This document shows positions 1 through 7,409 of a stretch of 64,000 bases of DNA, in pieces; position 1 is the first letter of the stretch; every line of letters begins with the position of its first letter. Under the pieces are notes generated by a model. That model was not told the DNA's origin, did no database searches, and saw only the letters and a program-made list of their open reading frames with translations. Where the stretch lies: positions 1 to 64,000 of the forward strand of contig NZ_SMYZ01000034.1 in NCBI RefSeq assembly GCF_004919685.1, written 5' to 3'. This DNA is from Mesorhizobium norvegicum. GTDB lineage: Bacteria; Pseudomonadota; Alphaproteobacteria; Rhizobiales; Rhizobiaceae. The position numbers and the translations under genes were made by a program.

Positions 1-1313
1 GCCGGGCCGACCTCGCTCGCGGCGTCGATCAGTATCTGGACTCGCGGCTTGCCGGGCGGAGCACGCTCCAGGTGCTTGTGGGCATTCTCGATCATGACGA
101 TAGCGGCGTCGATCATGGCGCCAACGGCGATGGCGATACCGCCGAGGCTCATGATGTTGGAGCCGAGCCCGATCGCCTTCATGGCGCCGAACGCCATCAG
201 GATGCCGACTGGCAGCATCAGGATGGCGACCAGCGCGCTGCGCAGGTGAAGAAGGAACACGACGCAGACCAGGGCGACGATGACGCTTTCCTCGGCCAGC
301 GTGTGCTTCAACGTCTCGATCGCCGCTTCGATAAGATGCGAGCGGTCGTAGACCGGCACGATCTCGGCGCCCCCAGGAAGGCTGCCGGCGATGTCGCTCA
401 AACGCTGCTTGACGTTCTCGATCACGGTCAGGGCATTGGCCCCGAACCTCTGCAGGACGATGCCGCTGGCGACCTCGCCTTCTCCATTGAGTTCGGTGAT
501 GCCGCGCCGTTCGTCGGGACCGATCTCGACCTTGGCGACGTCCTTGAGGCGCAGAGGCACGCCCTGGTCCGTTTTCAGGACGATGTCTTCGATATCGGCA
601 GTCGACTTGATGTAGCCGCGGCCGCGCACCATGAACTCGAATTCGGAAAGCTCCAGCGTGCGTCCGCCGACATCCCGGTTGCTGGCGCGCACGGCGTCAC
701 GGACCATCGACAGCGAGACGCCCTGGGCGCGCAGCCGCAACGGATCGACGACGATGTTGTATTGCTTGACGAAACCGCCGACGCTCGCGACCTCGGCGAC
801 CCCCTCCGCCTTGGAGGCAGCGTATCGCACCACCCAGTCCTGCAGCGACCGCAGTTCGGCGAGGGTCATGTCTTTTGCGACGACGGCGTACTGGTAAACC
901 CAACCGACGCCAGTCGCATCGGGGCCGAGACCCGGCGTGACGCCAGCCGGCAGGCGCTGCGCGGCGGCGTTGAGATATTCGAGCACGCGCGACCGTGCCC
1001 AATAGGGATCCGTACCGTCTTCGAAGATGACATAGACGAAGGACACGCCGAAGAAGGAGAACCCGCGCACAACCTTGGACTTCGGCACGGTCAGCATTGC
1101 CGTGGTCAGGGGATAGGTGACCTGGTCCTCGACCACCTGCGGCGCCTGGCCGGGATATTCGGTGTAGACGATGACCTGGACGTCCGAGAGGTCCGGAATG
1201 GCGTCGAGCGGAAGCGTCTTCAGCGCGTAGGCTCCGGCGGCCACCGCGAAGGCCGTGGCGACGAAGATGAGGACGAGATTGCGTGCGGACCACGCGATGA
1301 GCCGGGCGATCAT
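1..1313 (-). CDS. cusA: CusA/CzcA-family heavy-metal RND efflux pump, partial (C-terminus beyond left edge)
   Basis: Inner-membrane proton-driven RND transporter of a tripartite metal efflux system, most like the Cu(I)/Ag(I) CusA group. Reading the minus strand from ATG at 1313 gives MIARLIAWSARN, a first membrane segment, then the porter-domain start PDLSDVQVIVYTEYPGQAP. Further on come the hydrophobic run VALVCVVFLLHLRSALVAIL and IGAMIDAAIVMIENAHKHLE, which carries the conserved transmembrane Asp of the proton relay. About 437 of roughly 1,040 residues are visible. The start overlaps the cusB stop as ATGA, so the two are translationally coupled. The metal specificity is inferred from the family and from the copper genes around it. 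Confidence 0.93.
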   Translation of the reverse strand, partial: MIARLIAWSARNLVLIFVATAFAVAAGAYALKTLPLDAIPDLSDVQVIVYTEYPGQAPQVVEDQVTYPLTTAMLTVPKSKVVRGFSFFGVSFVYVIFEDGTDPYWARSRVLEYLNAAAQRLPAGVTPGLGPDATGVGWVYQYAVVAKDMTLAELRSLQDWVVRYAASKAEGVAEVASVGGFVKQYNIVVDPLRLRAQGVSLSMVRDAVRASNRDVGGRTLELSEFEFMVRGRGYIKSTADIEDIVLKTDQGVPLRLKDVAKVEIGPDERRGITELNGEGEVASGIVLQRFGANALTVIENVKQRLSDIAGSLPGGAEIVPVYDRSHLIEAAIETLKHTLAEESVIVALVCVVFLLHLRSALVAILMLPVGILMAFGAMKAIGLGSNIMSLGGIAIAVGAMIDAAIVMIENAHKHLERAPPGKPRVQILIDAASEVGP

Positions 1314-2755
1314 GGCGCAGTCTCCGGGTTCGTCATGCCGCTCAGCGCAGCCTTCAGATTACTCTCGGCGTCGATCAGGAAGTTCGCCGCGACCACGACC
1401 CGGTCGCCAGCGGCAACGCCATTGCGGATTTCGGTCAAGCCGCCGCCCTGAAGGCCGATCTTGACCTCTCGCGGCTCGAACCGGCCTTCGCCCTTGTCCA
1501 GAATCACGATCTGCCGCGTGCCAGTGTCGATCACCGCGCTGTCGGGGACAGCGACGACCGGGGCATTGCTGCCGCTGCCGATCTCGACATCGGCATACAT
1601 GTCCGGCAGCAACAGACCATCCGGATTGGGGATCTCGATCCGCACCTTGGTCGTGCGCGTTTCCCTGGTGACCTGCGGATAGATCAGGGCGACATGGCCG
1701 CTGAAGCTCTGGCCAGGCAGACTTCGCACCCGGATCGTGGCGACGGCGCCGACCTTCACGGCTGCCAGCTGATATTCGGGTACGTCGGCGAGGATCCAGA
1801 CGGTCGAGACATCGGCGAGGCGGAAGAGCACATCACCGGGCGACGCCTTCATGCCTTCGACCACATTGCGCTCGAGGATGACGCCATCGCGCGGCGCGGT
1901 CCAGGTGATGGAAGTCAGAACCTGGCGGGTGCGGTCGATTGCGGCGATCACGTCGGGTGGGAGCGCAAGATTCTCGAGGCGCTGGCGAGCCCCGGCGGAG
2001 GCACGGCCACTTCCGTTCAGATCGGTAAGGTATTGGGCGCTCGCCGCGGCGATCTCGGCCGAATACAGTCGCATCAGCGGCTCGCCTTTTTTGACCCGAT
2101 CACCGGTAGTAACGTCCGCTACCTTGTCGATGAAGGCATCGGAGCGCGTCGCGACCACGGTGATGCGCCGTTCATCAAGCTGCACGGTGCCGGGAGCTCG
2201 CACCGGACGAACTATCACCTGCTCGGCGGCGATCTCTGACCTAACGCCGGTGCGCTGCAGTTTGCCTGTCGCGACCTTGACGGTCGAACCGTCTTCATCC
2301 TCGCCCGCATACACGGGGATGTAATCCATCCCCATCGAATCCTTCTTCGGCGCCGGCGAGGTGTCCGGAAGGCCCATCGGATTGCGGTAGTACAAGACCC
2401 GCTTCGGTTCGCCGTTCGCGGGAGTCGCGGCAACGGTCGCAGCGGCGGCCGGCGGCTTGTCCTCGAAGCTCAGTTCCTCCCCCGCCGACACGGGCAGGAA
2501 GTCCCGCCCATCGGCGGTCTTCTTCGGAGCTGCCGCATAGGCCGGGGAGCCGTCGGGATCGCGGTAATAGATCACGGGTCCGGTGAGCGCAGGGTTGGCG
2601 CTCGCCGGGGGCGTCGCACTGCCTTCGAGCCAGGCGACAGCTTGCAGCCAGGGAGTGGCAGGCAGCGTAAGATCGCGGTGCCCCACCCAATAGCCTCCGA
2701 CCCCCGCCGCCAAAATGGCGGCGAGGGTGAGGACAGTACGGCCTCCGCGACTCAT
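1310..2755 (-). CDS. cusB: CusB-type efflux RND periplasmic adaptor with two metal-binding N-terminal repeats
   Basis: Membrane-fusion (adaptor) subunit linking the CusA-type pump to an outer-membrane channel. The 481-residue protein starts with an N-terminal anchor (about residues 8-25). Two heavy-metal-binding domain repeats follow: YYRDPDGSPAYAAAPKK near residue 65 and YYRNPMGLPDTSPAPKKDSM near 120, the second with the usual M-x-M-x-Y pattern. After these come the barrel/lipoyl/hairpin core (VRAPGTVQLDERRITVV, WTAPRDGVILERNVVEG) and the C-terminal membrane-proximal domain. The first repeat has lost its Met residues, so it may bind metal poorly. ATGA overlaps occur at both ends, with the YtkA-like gene and with cusA. 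No CusC-type channel gene is in the window. Confidence 0.92.
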   Translation of the reverse strand: MSRGGRTVLTLAAILAAGVGGYWVGHRDLTLPATPWLQAVAWLEGSATPPASANPALTGPVIYYRDPDGSPAYAAAPKKTADGRDFLPVSAGEELSFEDKPPAAAATVAATPANGEPKRVLYYRNPMGLPDTSPAPKKDSMGMDYIPVYAGEDEDGSTVKVATGKLQRTGVRSEIAAEQVIVRPVRAPGTVQLDERRITVVATRSDAFIDKVADVTTGDRVKKGEPLMRLYSAEIAAASAQYLTDLNGSGRASAGARQRLENLALPPDVIAAIDRTRQVLTSITWTAPRDGVILERNVVEGMKASPGDVLFRLADVSTVWILADVPEYQLAAVKVGAVATIRVRSLPGQSFSGHVALIYPQVTRETRTTKVRIEIPNPDGLLLPDMYADVEIGSGSNAPVVAVPDSAVIDTGTRQIVILDKGEGRFEPREVKIGLQGGGLTEIRNGVAAGDRVVVAANFLIDAESNLKAALSGMTNPETAP

Positions 2756-3159
2756 GGGATGGCCTTGAATTCGAGCTTGTTTTCGAGAGAGCCGGTTTCG
2801 CCCTGCACCTTGGCGCCGAGCGACAGGCGCCAGCCACCTGGCATCATCAGATTGGCCTTGAACCGATAGATGCCGGGCTCCGTCGAGGGCAACGACTCGA
2901 TTGGCGCCGTCATCATCTCCATACCGTCCGGCGCCATGTCGACGCGCTTGGCAAAAATCACCGCGTCGGGCACCACCTTGCCGGAGCGCTTGTCGACGAG
3001 GCGGACCGCGACAATCGCGGCATCGCCTTTCTTGATCGCGTTTTGAACGAGTTGAAACTCATAGTCGTCGATCCCAGCCCAGGCCTTCGAATTGGCACCA
3101 CCGAGAGCAAGCCCGATCAGCGCCGCTGCTGCGACGTGCTTCACACTGCAAAAGTTCAT
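2752..3159 (-). CDS. FixH/YtkA-like exported protein of the cus operon
   Basis: Small exported protein of 135 residues. MNFCSVKHVAAAALIGLALG followed by AKAWA-like SKAWA is a signal peptide. The body (VAVRLVDKRSGKVVPDAVIF, then PGIYRFKANLMMPGGWRLSL) fits the YtkA/FixH immunoglobulin-like fold, which is often found beside copper efflux or cytochrome oxidase genes. It has MDMAPDG-like and EMMTAP stretches with several Met residues that could bind Cu(I); this is inference. I chose the ATG at 3159 because the signal peptide begins there; the longer frame to 3228 adds an unconvincing 23-residue leader. It overlaps cusB by 4 bp, which argues for one operon. Confidence 0.8.
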   Translation of the reverse strand: MNFCSVKHVAAAALIGLALGGANSKAWAGIDDYEFQLVQNAIKKGDAAIVAVRLVDKRSGKVVPDAVIFAKRVDMAPDGMEMMTAPIESLPSTEPGIYRFKANLMMPGGWRLSLGAKVQGETGSLENKLEFKAIP

Positions 3160-3303
3160 TGTCAGATTTTCCCAAAGTTCATCATTTGGCCGCGCGGAGA
3201 TGCACGGCAGGTTCGTGGCCAGGCTCACGCCAAAACCACGGTCTCTCGCCGCGAGGCGTTCAGCCGCGCGGCGACAAACGGCCCCGATGAGCCGTTGATG
3301 AAT

Positions 3304-3702
3304 TCAGGTTCGTGGAGGTCTTGGAGGCGGCGGGTTAGGCAGGAGATCCCGTCCGACGCTATTGCCAGGCGCGATCACGTTAGCCGCAGACAGCCGGGTC
3401 AGCATGATTGCTGCGGTCGTCGACGCGCTCGGAAAGCACTTGGCGACACACAGGGTCGCGAGGGGACAGGACTTCTGGCAATCGGGCAAAGGCTGCTGCC
3501 TCTGGTCCGAAGGGCACGGCATGCCGTCCGACATGGATGCCATATCCGCCATTGTCGCCGTAGGGCCGACAACCATCATCATCGCAGCGGACGGTGTCAC
3601 CATCGGCACGGTCAGAAGGCTCACGACGGCTAGAATCGAAAGCAGCCGGGGGAATGCGGTCCAGAATTTCACACAGGCTCTATGGCATATGGTGCAGTGC
3701 AA
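3304..3702 (-). CDS. Met/Cys-rich small exported protein, first of two paralogs
   Basis: Protein of 132 residues with no named family that I recognise. A hydrophobic signal-like segment (FPRLLSILAVVSLLTVPMV) is followed by a Met-rich stretch (MMMVVGPTATMADMASMSDGM), a Cys cluster (DCQKSCPLATLCVAKC) and a proline tail ending LPNPPPPRPPRT. The gene at 6807-7274 shares the plan: signal segment, Met-rich run, Cys-rich block, and a tail with LPDPYPPRP. It lies upstream of the YtkA-cusB-cusA genes with a 144-bp gap, so a shared transcript is likely but not proven. A periplasmic Cu(I)-binding role is inferred from composition and neighbours only. Confidence 0.65.
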   Translation of the reverse strand: MHCTICHRACVKFWTAFPRLLSILAVVSLLTVPMVTPSAAMMMVVGPTATMADMASMSDGMPCPSDQRQQPLPDCQKSCPLATLCVAKCFPSASTTAAIMLTRLSAANVIAPGNSVGRDLLPNPPPPRPPRT

Positions 3703-3809
3703 GAAAAGGTCCTCAAACGCTCACGTTTCCGTCAGGTGATGGCCAGCCGCCTGGGACTTGCGCCGCCAGCACGGCCTAGCTGCCGGACGTTGCTGAGGGC
3801 GGCCGACCC

Positions 3810-5993
3810 TTACGCGCTACCCTTCCAGCGCAACAGTCGCATGGCGTTGGCCGTCACCAGGACAGTCGCGCCGGTATCGGCAAGGATAGCGGGCCACAGG
3901 CCGGTGATTCCGACCACGGTCGTCACCAGGAATACCGCCTTCAGCCCGAGCGCGAGGGTTATGTTCTGCTTGATGTTGCCCATGGTGGCTTGAGAAAGCC
4001 TGATCATCGCCGCGACATCCCCGACACGGCCATGCAGCATCGCCGCGTCGGCGGTTTCCAGGGCGACATCGGTGCCTCCACCCATCGCGATGCCGATATC
4101 GGCTACCGCAAGGGCCGGCGCATCGTTGATGCCGTCACCGACCTTGGCGACAGTCAGCCCCTGCCCTTTCAGTTCGCCGACGATACGCTGTTTGTCTTCT
4201 GGCATCAGCTCCGCACGCACCTCAATGTCAAACTGCTTGCCGATCGCCGCAGCCGTGCGCTTGTTGTCACCGGTCAGCATGATAATCCTGATACCAGCAT
4301 CGGTCAGCGCCTTGAGACCGGCCTGCGCGTCCGGCCGAGGCTCGTCGCGCATGGCGATGAAACCGGCCAGCGCATCGTTGACCAGCAGGATCGACACCGA
4401 CTTGCCTTCGTCGTTCAATGCGGCGATTCTTGCCACCTGGTCAGCCGGCAGCAGGCCCCTATCGCTAGCAGCGCTCGGCGAGCCCAGAAACACGCTCTTG
4501 CCGCCGACGCGACCGACGACGCCCTTGCCGCCAAGCGCCTTGGCCTCCGATGCCGGCGGCACCGGCACACGATCGGCCTTTGCTCTTTGCAGGATAGCAA
4601 GGGCCAACGGATGGCTCGACCCGGTTTCCAGCGCCGCGGCCAGCGACATCACCTCCCTTTCGCTGACTCCAATCGCCACGACGTCGGTCACCTGGGGCTT
4701 GCCTTCGGTCAGCGTGCCGGTCTTGTCGAGCGCCACGGCGGTGATCTTTCCGAGTCCTTCCAGCACCGCGCCGCCTTTCATGAGCAGGCCCCGTCTTGCT
4801 CCGGCCGAAAGCGAGGCCGCGATTGCCGCTGGTACTGAAATGACCAGCGCGCAGGGACAACCAATCAGCAGCAGGGCCAGCCCCTTGTAGATCCATTCGC
4901 TCCAACCGCCGCCGAGGAACAGCGGTGGAACGACGGCCACCAAGACCGCGATGGCGACCACGACGGGCATATACCAGCGTGAGAACCGGTCGATGAAGCG
5001 CTCGGTCGGCGCCTTGCTTTCCTGCGCTTCCTCGACCAACTTGACCACCCGCGCGATCGTATTGTCGGCGGCAGCGGCCGTCACCTTCACCCGCAGCAGG
5101 CCGTCGCCATTGATGGTGCCGGCGAAGACCGTATCGCCTACGCCCTTGCGAACCGGGATGCTTTCGCCCGAAACTGGCGATTCATCGATGGCGCTGCCGC
5201 CCTCGCCAATCTCGCCATCAGCCGGGATACGGTCGCCCGGGCGAACCAGGATCATCGCGCCAACGGCTAGACTTTCGGCCGGCACCTCGCGAGTAGAGTC
5301 GTTTTCTTCGAGCAGGGCGGTCTTGGGGACCAGCGCGGTGAGCGCCTGGATGCTCGACCGCGCCTTGCCGGCGGCCACGCCCTCCAGCAACTCGCCGACG
5401 AGGAACAGGAAGACCACCGTCGCCGCTTCCTCGCCAGCGCCGATGATGACTGCGCCGACCGCCGCCACGGTCATCAGCATTTCGATTGAAAACGGACTGC
5501 CGGCGAGCGCGGCCATCACCGCCCTGCGAGAGATAGGCACCAGGCCGATCAGCATGGCAGCTATGAAAATCCAGACACCGGTGGCCGGCAATGCATAGTG
5601 GACCGCAAATGCGGCTGCCAACGCAGCGCCGCTGGCGATGGTCAGGCGACCCTTGGTGCTCTCCCACCACGGTCCCGCGGCCGGCGCGTGATCGTGACCA
5701 TGCAGACCTTCCAGTCCCTCGTCCTGGTCCTGATGGTCCGCGCTGGTATGTTCATGATTGTCCTTTTTGCCCCTGAGCCGAGCCACGCCATAGCCAAGGC
5801 CAGCGACTTTCTTTTCGATCGCGGCAAGATCGCTTTCGAGAGCGTGATGTACCGTCATTGTGCCGGCGGCGACCGATACGTTCACATCCTCGACCCCGGG
5901 CATCCGCCGTACAGCGGTATCGATCTTGCTGGCGCAACTGGCGCAATCCATGCCTTCAACACGGTAACGGGTCTGGGTGCCAATTGAGATCAA
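3810..5993 (-). CDS. zntA: ZntA/CadA-type P1B-2 ATPase, Zn/Cd/Pb exporter
   Basis: Inner-membrane ATPase exporting divalent soft metals. In order: one heavy-metal-associated domain with GMDCASCASK, a His/Asp-rich linker (HEHTSADHQDQDE, LHGHDH), the transmembrane CPC motif in LIGCPCALVISVPAA, DKTGTLTEG (phosphorylated Asp), the SSHPLA motif and GDGINDAPAL. The late membrane segments have QNITLALGLK and ADTGATVLVTANAM, the Lys and Asp-x-Gly of the Zn/Cd/Pb subgroup rather than copper ATPases. The open frame extends to a GTG at 6023, but that codon lies in the -10 element. I chose TTG at 5993 because AAGGAG stands 8 bp before it; this gives 727 residues. It is transcribed away from the MerR gene. 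Confidence 0.93.
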   Translation of the reverse strand: MISIGTQTRYRVEGMDCASCASKIDTAVRRMPGVEDVNVSVAAGTMTVHHALESDLAAIEKKVAGLGYGVARLRGKKDNHEHTSADHQDQDEGLEGLHGHDHAPAAGPWWESTKGRLTIASGAALAAAFAVHYALPATGVWIFIAAMLIGLVPISRRAVMAALAGSPFSIEMLMTVAAVGAVIIGAGEEAATVVFLFLVGELLEGVAAGKARSSIQALTALVPKTALLEENDSTREVPAESLAVGAMILVRPGDRIPADGEIGEGGSAIDESPVSGESIPVRKGVGDTVFAGTINGDGLLRVKVTAAAADNTIARVVKLVEEAQESKAPTERFIDRFSRWYMPVVVAIAVLVAVVPPLFLGGGWSEWIYKGLALLLIGCPCALVISVPAAIAASLSAGARRGLLMKGGAVLEGLGKITAVALDKTGTLTEGKPQVTDVVAIGVSEREVMSLAAALETGSSHPLALAILQRAKADRVPVPPASEAKALGGKGVVGRVGGKSVFLGSPSAASDRGLLPADQVARIAALNDEGKSVSILLVNDALAGFIAMRDEPRPDAQAGLKALTDAGIRIIMLTGDNKRTAAAIGKQFDIEVRAELMPEDKQRIVGELKGQGLTVAKVGDGINDAPALAVADIGIAMGGGTDVALETADAAMLHGRVGDVAAMIRLSQATMGNIKQNITLALGLKAVFLVTTVVGITGLWPAILADTGATVLVTANAMRLLRWKGSA

Positions 5994-6021
5994 CTTCGCT
6001 ACTCCTTGAACTATGGAAGGC

Positions 6022-6052
6022 ACGCTACAATCTCTAGCGACTAGAGGAGCAA
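6022..6052 (-). promoter_or_regulatory. MerR-type promoter/operator of the zntA-like gene
   Basis: Read leftward, TTGCTC (6052-6047) and TAGCGT (6027-6022) are separated by 19 bp, the over-long spacer typical of MerR-family promoters. The spacer holds the perfect palindrome CTCTAG-TCG-CTAGAG (6046-6032). It lies between the divergent ATPase and MerR genes, so metal-dependent DNA untwisting by the adjacent regulator is the expected control. Confidence 0.75.
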
Positions 6053-6059
6053 GCGAAAA

Positions 6060-6512
6060 ATGAATCTCATTCGACAGCGCAATGTGGCCTCAAGGACCAT
6101 GTCGATCGGCGAAGCCGCCGATCGCAGCAGTGTGAAGGTTCCGACGATCCGCTATTACGAACAGATAGGCCTGTTGCCACTGCCTCCACGCACCGAGGGC
6201 AACCGGCGTCTCTATGGTGAGGAGGATCTGCGCCGGCTGTCCTTCATCCGCCATGCTCGGGAGTTGGGATTCGAAATCGAAGCCATCAGGACGCTGCTAA
6301 CCTTGCAGGACGATCCCGGCCAGCCTTGCGCCACCGCTGACGCCATCGCCCAGGCACGGCTGGTCGAAGTGGACCAGCGGATACGCAGCCTCACCGCCCT
6401 GAAAGCCGAGCTCGAGCATATGGTCGAGGGCTGCAGGCACGGGAAGGTCTGCGAATGCCGGGTTATCGAGGTGCTGGCGGATCACGATCAATGCGAACAA
6501 CCCCGCCACTGA
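6060..6512 (+). CDS. MerR-family Cd/Pb/Zn-responsive regulator (CadR/PbrR/ZntR group)
   Basis: Metal-sensing activator of the divergent ATPase gene. The MerR winged helix is plain (SIGEAADRSSVKVPTIRYYE, GNRRLYGEEDLRRL), followed by the dimerisation helix and the C-terminal metal loop EGCRHGKVCECRV. If counting starts at the internal Met (codon 14, ATG at 6099), the Cys residues fall at 77, 112, 118 and 120. This resembles the CadR/PbrR pattern (77, 112, 119), so the shorter form may be the true protein. I kept the ATG at 6060 because AGGAG lies 10 bp before it, while 6099 has only a crowded AAGGA. The CueR C-x7-C loop is absent, which argues against Cu(I) sensing. Confidence 0.88.
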   Translation: MNLIRQRNVASRTMSIGEAADRSSVKVPTIRYYEQIGLLPLPPRTEGNRRLYGEEDLRRLSFIRHARELGFEIEAIRTLLTLQDDPGQPCATADAIAQARLVEVDQRIRSLTALKAELEHMVEGCRHGKVCECRVIEVLADHDQCEQPRH

Positions 6513-6530
6513 TAGGTTGGTGCGATCCGC

Positions 6531-6773
6531 ATGATGATACAACTCACATCCACACTTGCCTGTCCCCATTGCGGATATCGGGCCTCCGAAACGATGCCTG
6601 CTGACGCCTGCCAGTTTTTCTACGAGTGCAAGGGTTGCGGGACACTGCTTCGGCCGAAGGCGGGAGACTGTTGCGTTTTCTGCTCGTACGGAGATGTGCC
6701 GTGTCCGCCGGTCCAGGCGGCACGTGCGGGAGCACGGCCGGCGTCCTGCGGCGGCGAGGATTGTCAGGGTTGA
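6531..6773 (+). CDS. GDCCVxC domain protein
   Basis: Protein of 80 residues carrying LACPHCGY near the N-terminus, YECKGCGTLL in the middle and the family signature GDCCVFCSYGDVPCPP. This family includes members in which one signature Cys is selenocysteine; here all positions are Cys, read from TGT/TGC codons. With two CxxC pairs plus the CC cluster it could bind zinc, copper or mercury, or act in thiol chemistry; its function is unknown. It begins 19 bp after the MerR gene, so it is probably co-transcribed with it. The last 20 residues (ARAGARPASCGGEDCQG) look unconserved. Confidence 0.75.
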   Translation: MMIQLTSTLACPHCGYRASETMPADACQFFYECKGCGTLLRPKAGDCCVFCSYGDVPCPPVQAARAGARPASCGGEDCQG

Positions 6774-6806
6774 CGAGTTCGCGCCAAGCCATGCCGAGCG
6801 GTCGTG

Positions 6807-7274
6807 ATGTCGCAACAGCTGGCGATCACGGGCTTGGGACTTGCAAAAGCCGCGCTTTGCGGTCAGCCTAAAGGGATGGTGGCCCGGCTTTCGCCAAAAC
6901 ATCTGCTCGTCATGCTGCTCGCGGTCTTTCTGACCGCCGGGTTCAGCCTGCCCGCCGCTCAAGCCAGCGCCATGTCTGCAACGATGACAATGACGGCCGA
7001 CGACGGCATGGCGATGCCCGACATTGCAGGCATGGGCAAGATGGCCGATGTCGGCATGAAGGGCGACTGCAAGGCCTGCCTCAAGGACTTCGGTGACAAC
7101 GGCAATCCGATACACTGTTCGCCGACCTGCATCGCGCCCGTGCTTGCGGTGCTGCCGCAGGGCCTTGCCATGACGACAGCTCCCCGCTTGCGGCAGCCGT
7201 CAGCGCTGCCCACACCGTTCCGGTACGGGCGAAGTTCCCTGCCCGACCCATACCCTCCCAGACCCAGCGCCTGA
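6807..7274 (+). CDS. Met-rich small exported protein, second paralog
   Basis: Protein of about 155 residues. A signal-like segment (LLVMLLAVFLTAGFSLPAAQ, cleavage near ASAM) is followed by a Met-rich stretch (MSATMTMTADDGMAMPDIAG, then MGKMADVGMKG), the Cys motif CKACLKDFGDN, a further Cys pair (HCSPTC) and a tail with LPDPYPPRPSA. It has the same order of elements as the protein at 3304-3702. The start is uncertain: ATG 6807 is used, but Met 24 (ATG 6876) would put the signal peptide at the true N-terminus. It sits upstream of the multicopper oxidase. Periplasmic copper buffering is inferred from composition and context. Confidence 0.65.
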   Translation: MSQQLAITGLGLAKAALCGQPKGMVARLSPKHLLVMLLAVFLTAGFSLPAAQASAMSATMTMTADDGMAMPDIAGMGKMADVGMKGDCKACLKDFGDNGNPIHCSPTCIAPVLAVLPQGLAMTTAPRLRQPSALPTPFRYGRSSLPDPYPPRPSA

Positions 7275-7281
7275 CGCCGAT

Positions 7282-7300
7282 TCAGCCGTCTTACGGCTGA
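7282..7300 (+). other. RNA hairpin between the Met-rich gene and the multicopper oxidase gene
   Basis: TCAGCCGT (7282-7289), loop CTT, ACGGCTGA (7293-7300): a perfect 8-bp stem in the 135-bp gap, with more GC pairing possible outside (GCGCC and GGCGC). No T-tract follows, so it is not a clean terminator; it could stabilise the upstream message or reduce read-through. Confidence 0.4.
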
Positions 7301-7409
7301 TTCCCGGCGCCTGATCGCCTGCGCGCGCAAGAAGCGCCGCGGGCACGCATGGCAATCCAGTCGATGTCGGCATGCCCGCCATCGATCGAGATCGCAAAGG
7401 GCTAGAAGG

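Noticed and set aside
72..1451. Long plus-strand open frame (459 codons) opposite cusA
   Set aside because: It lies antisense to clear CusA and CusB coding sequence, is rich in Asp/Arg/Gly as expected from GC-skewed shadow frames, and has no family motif.
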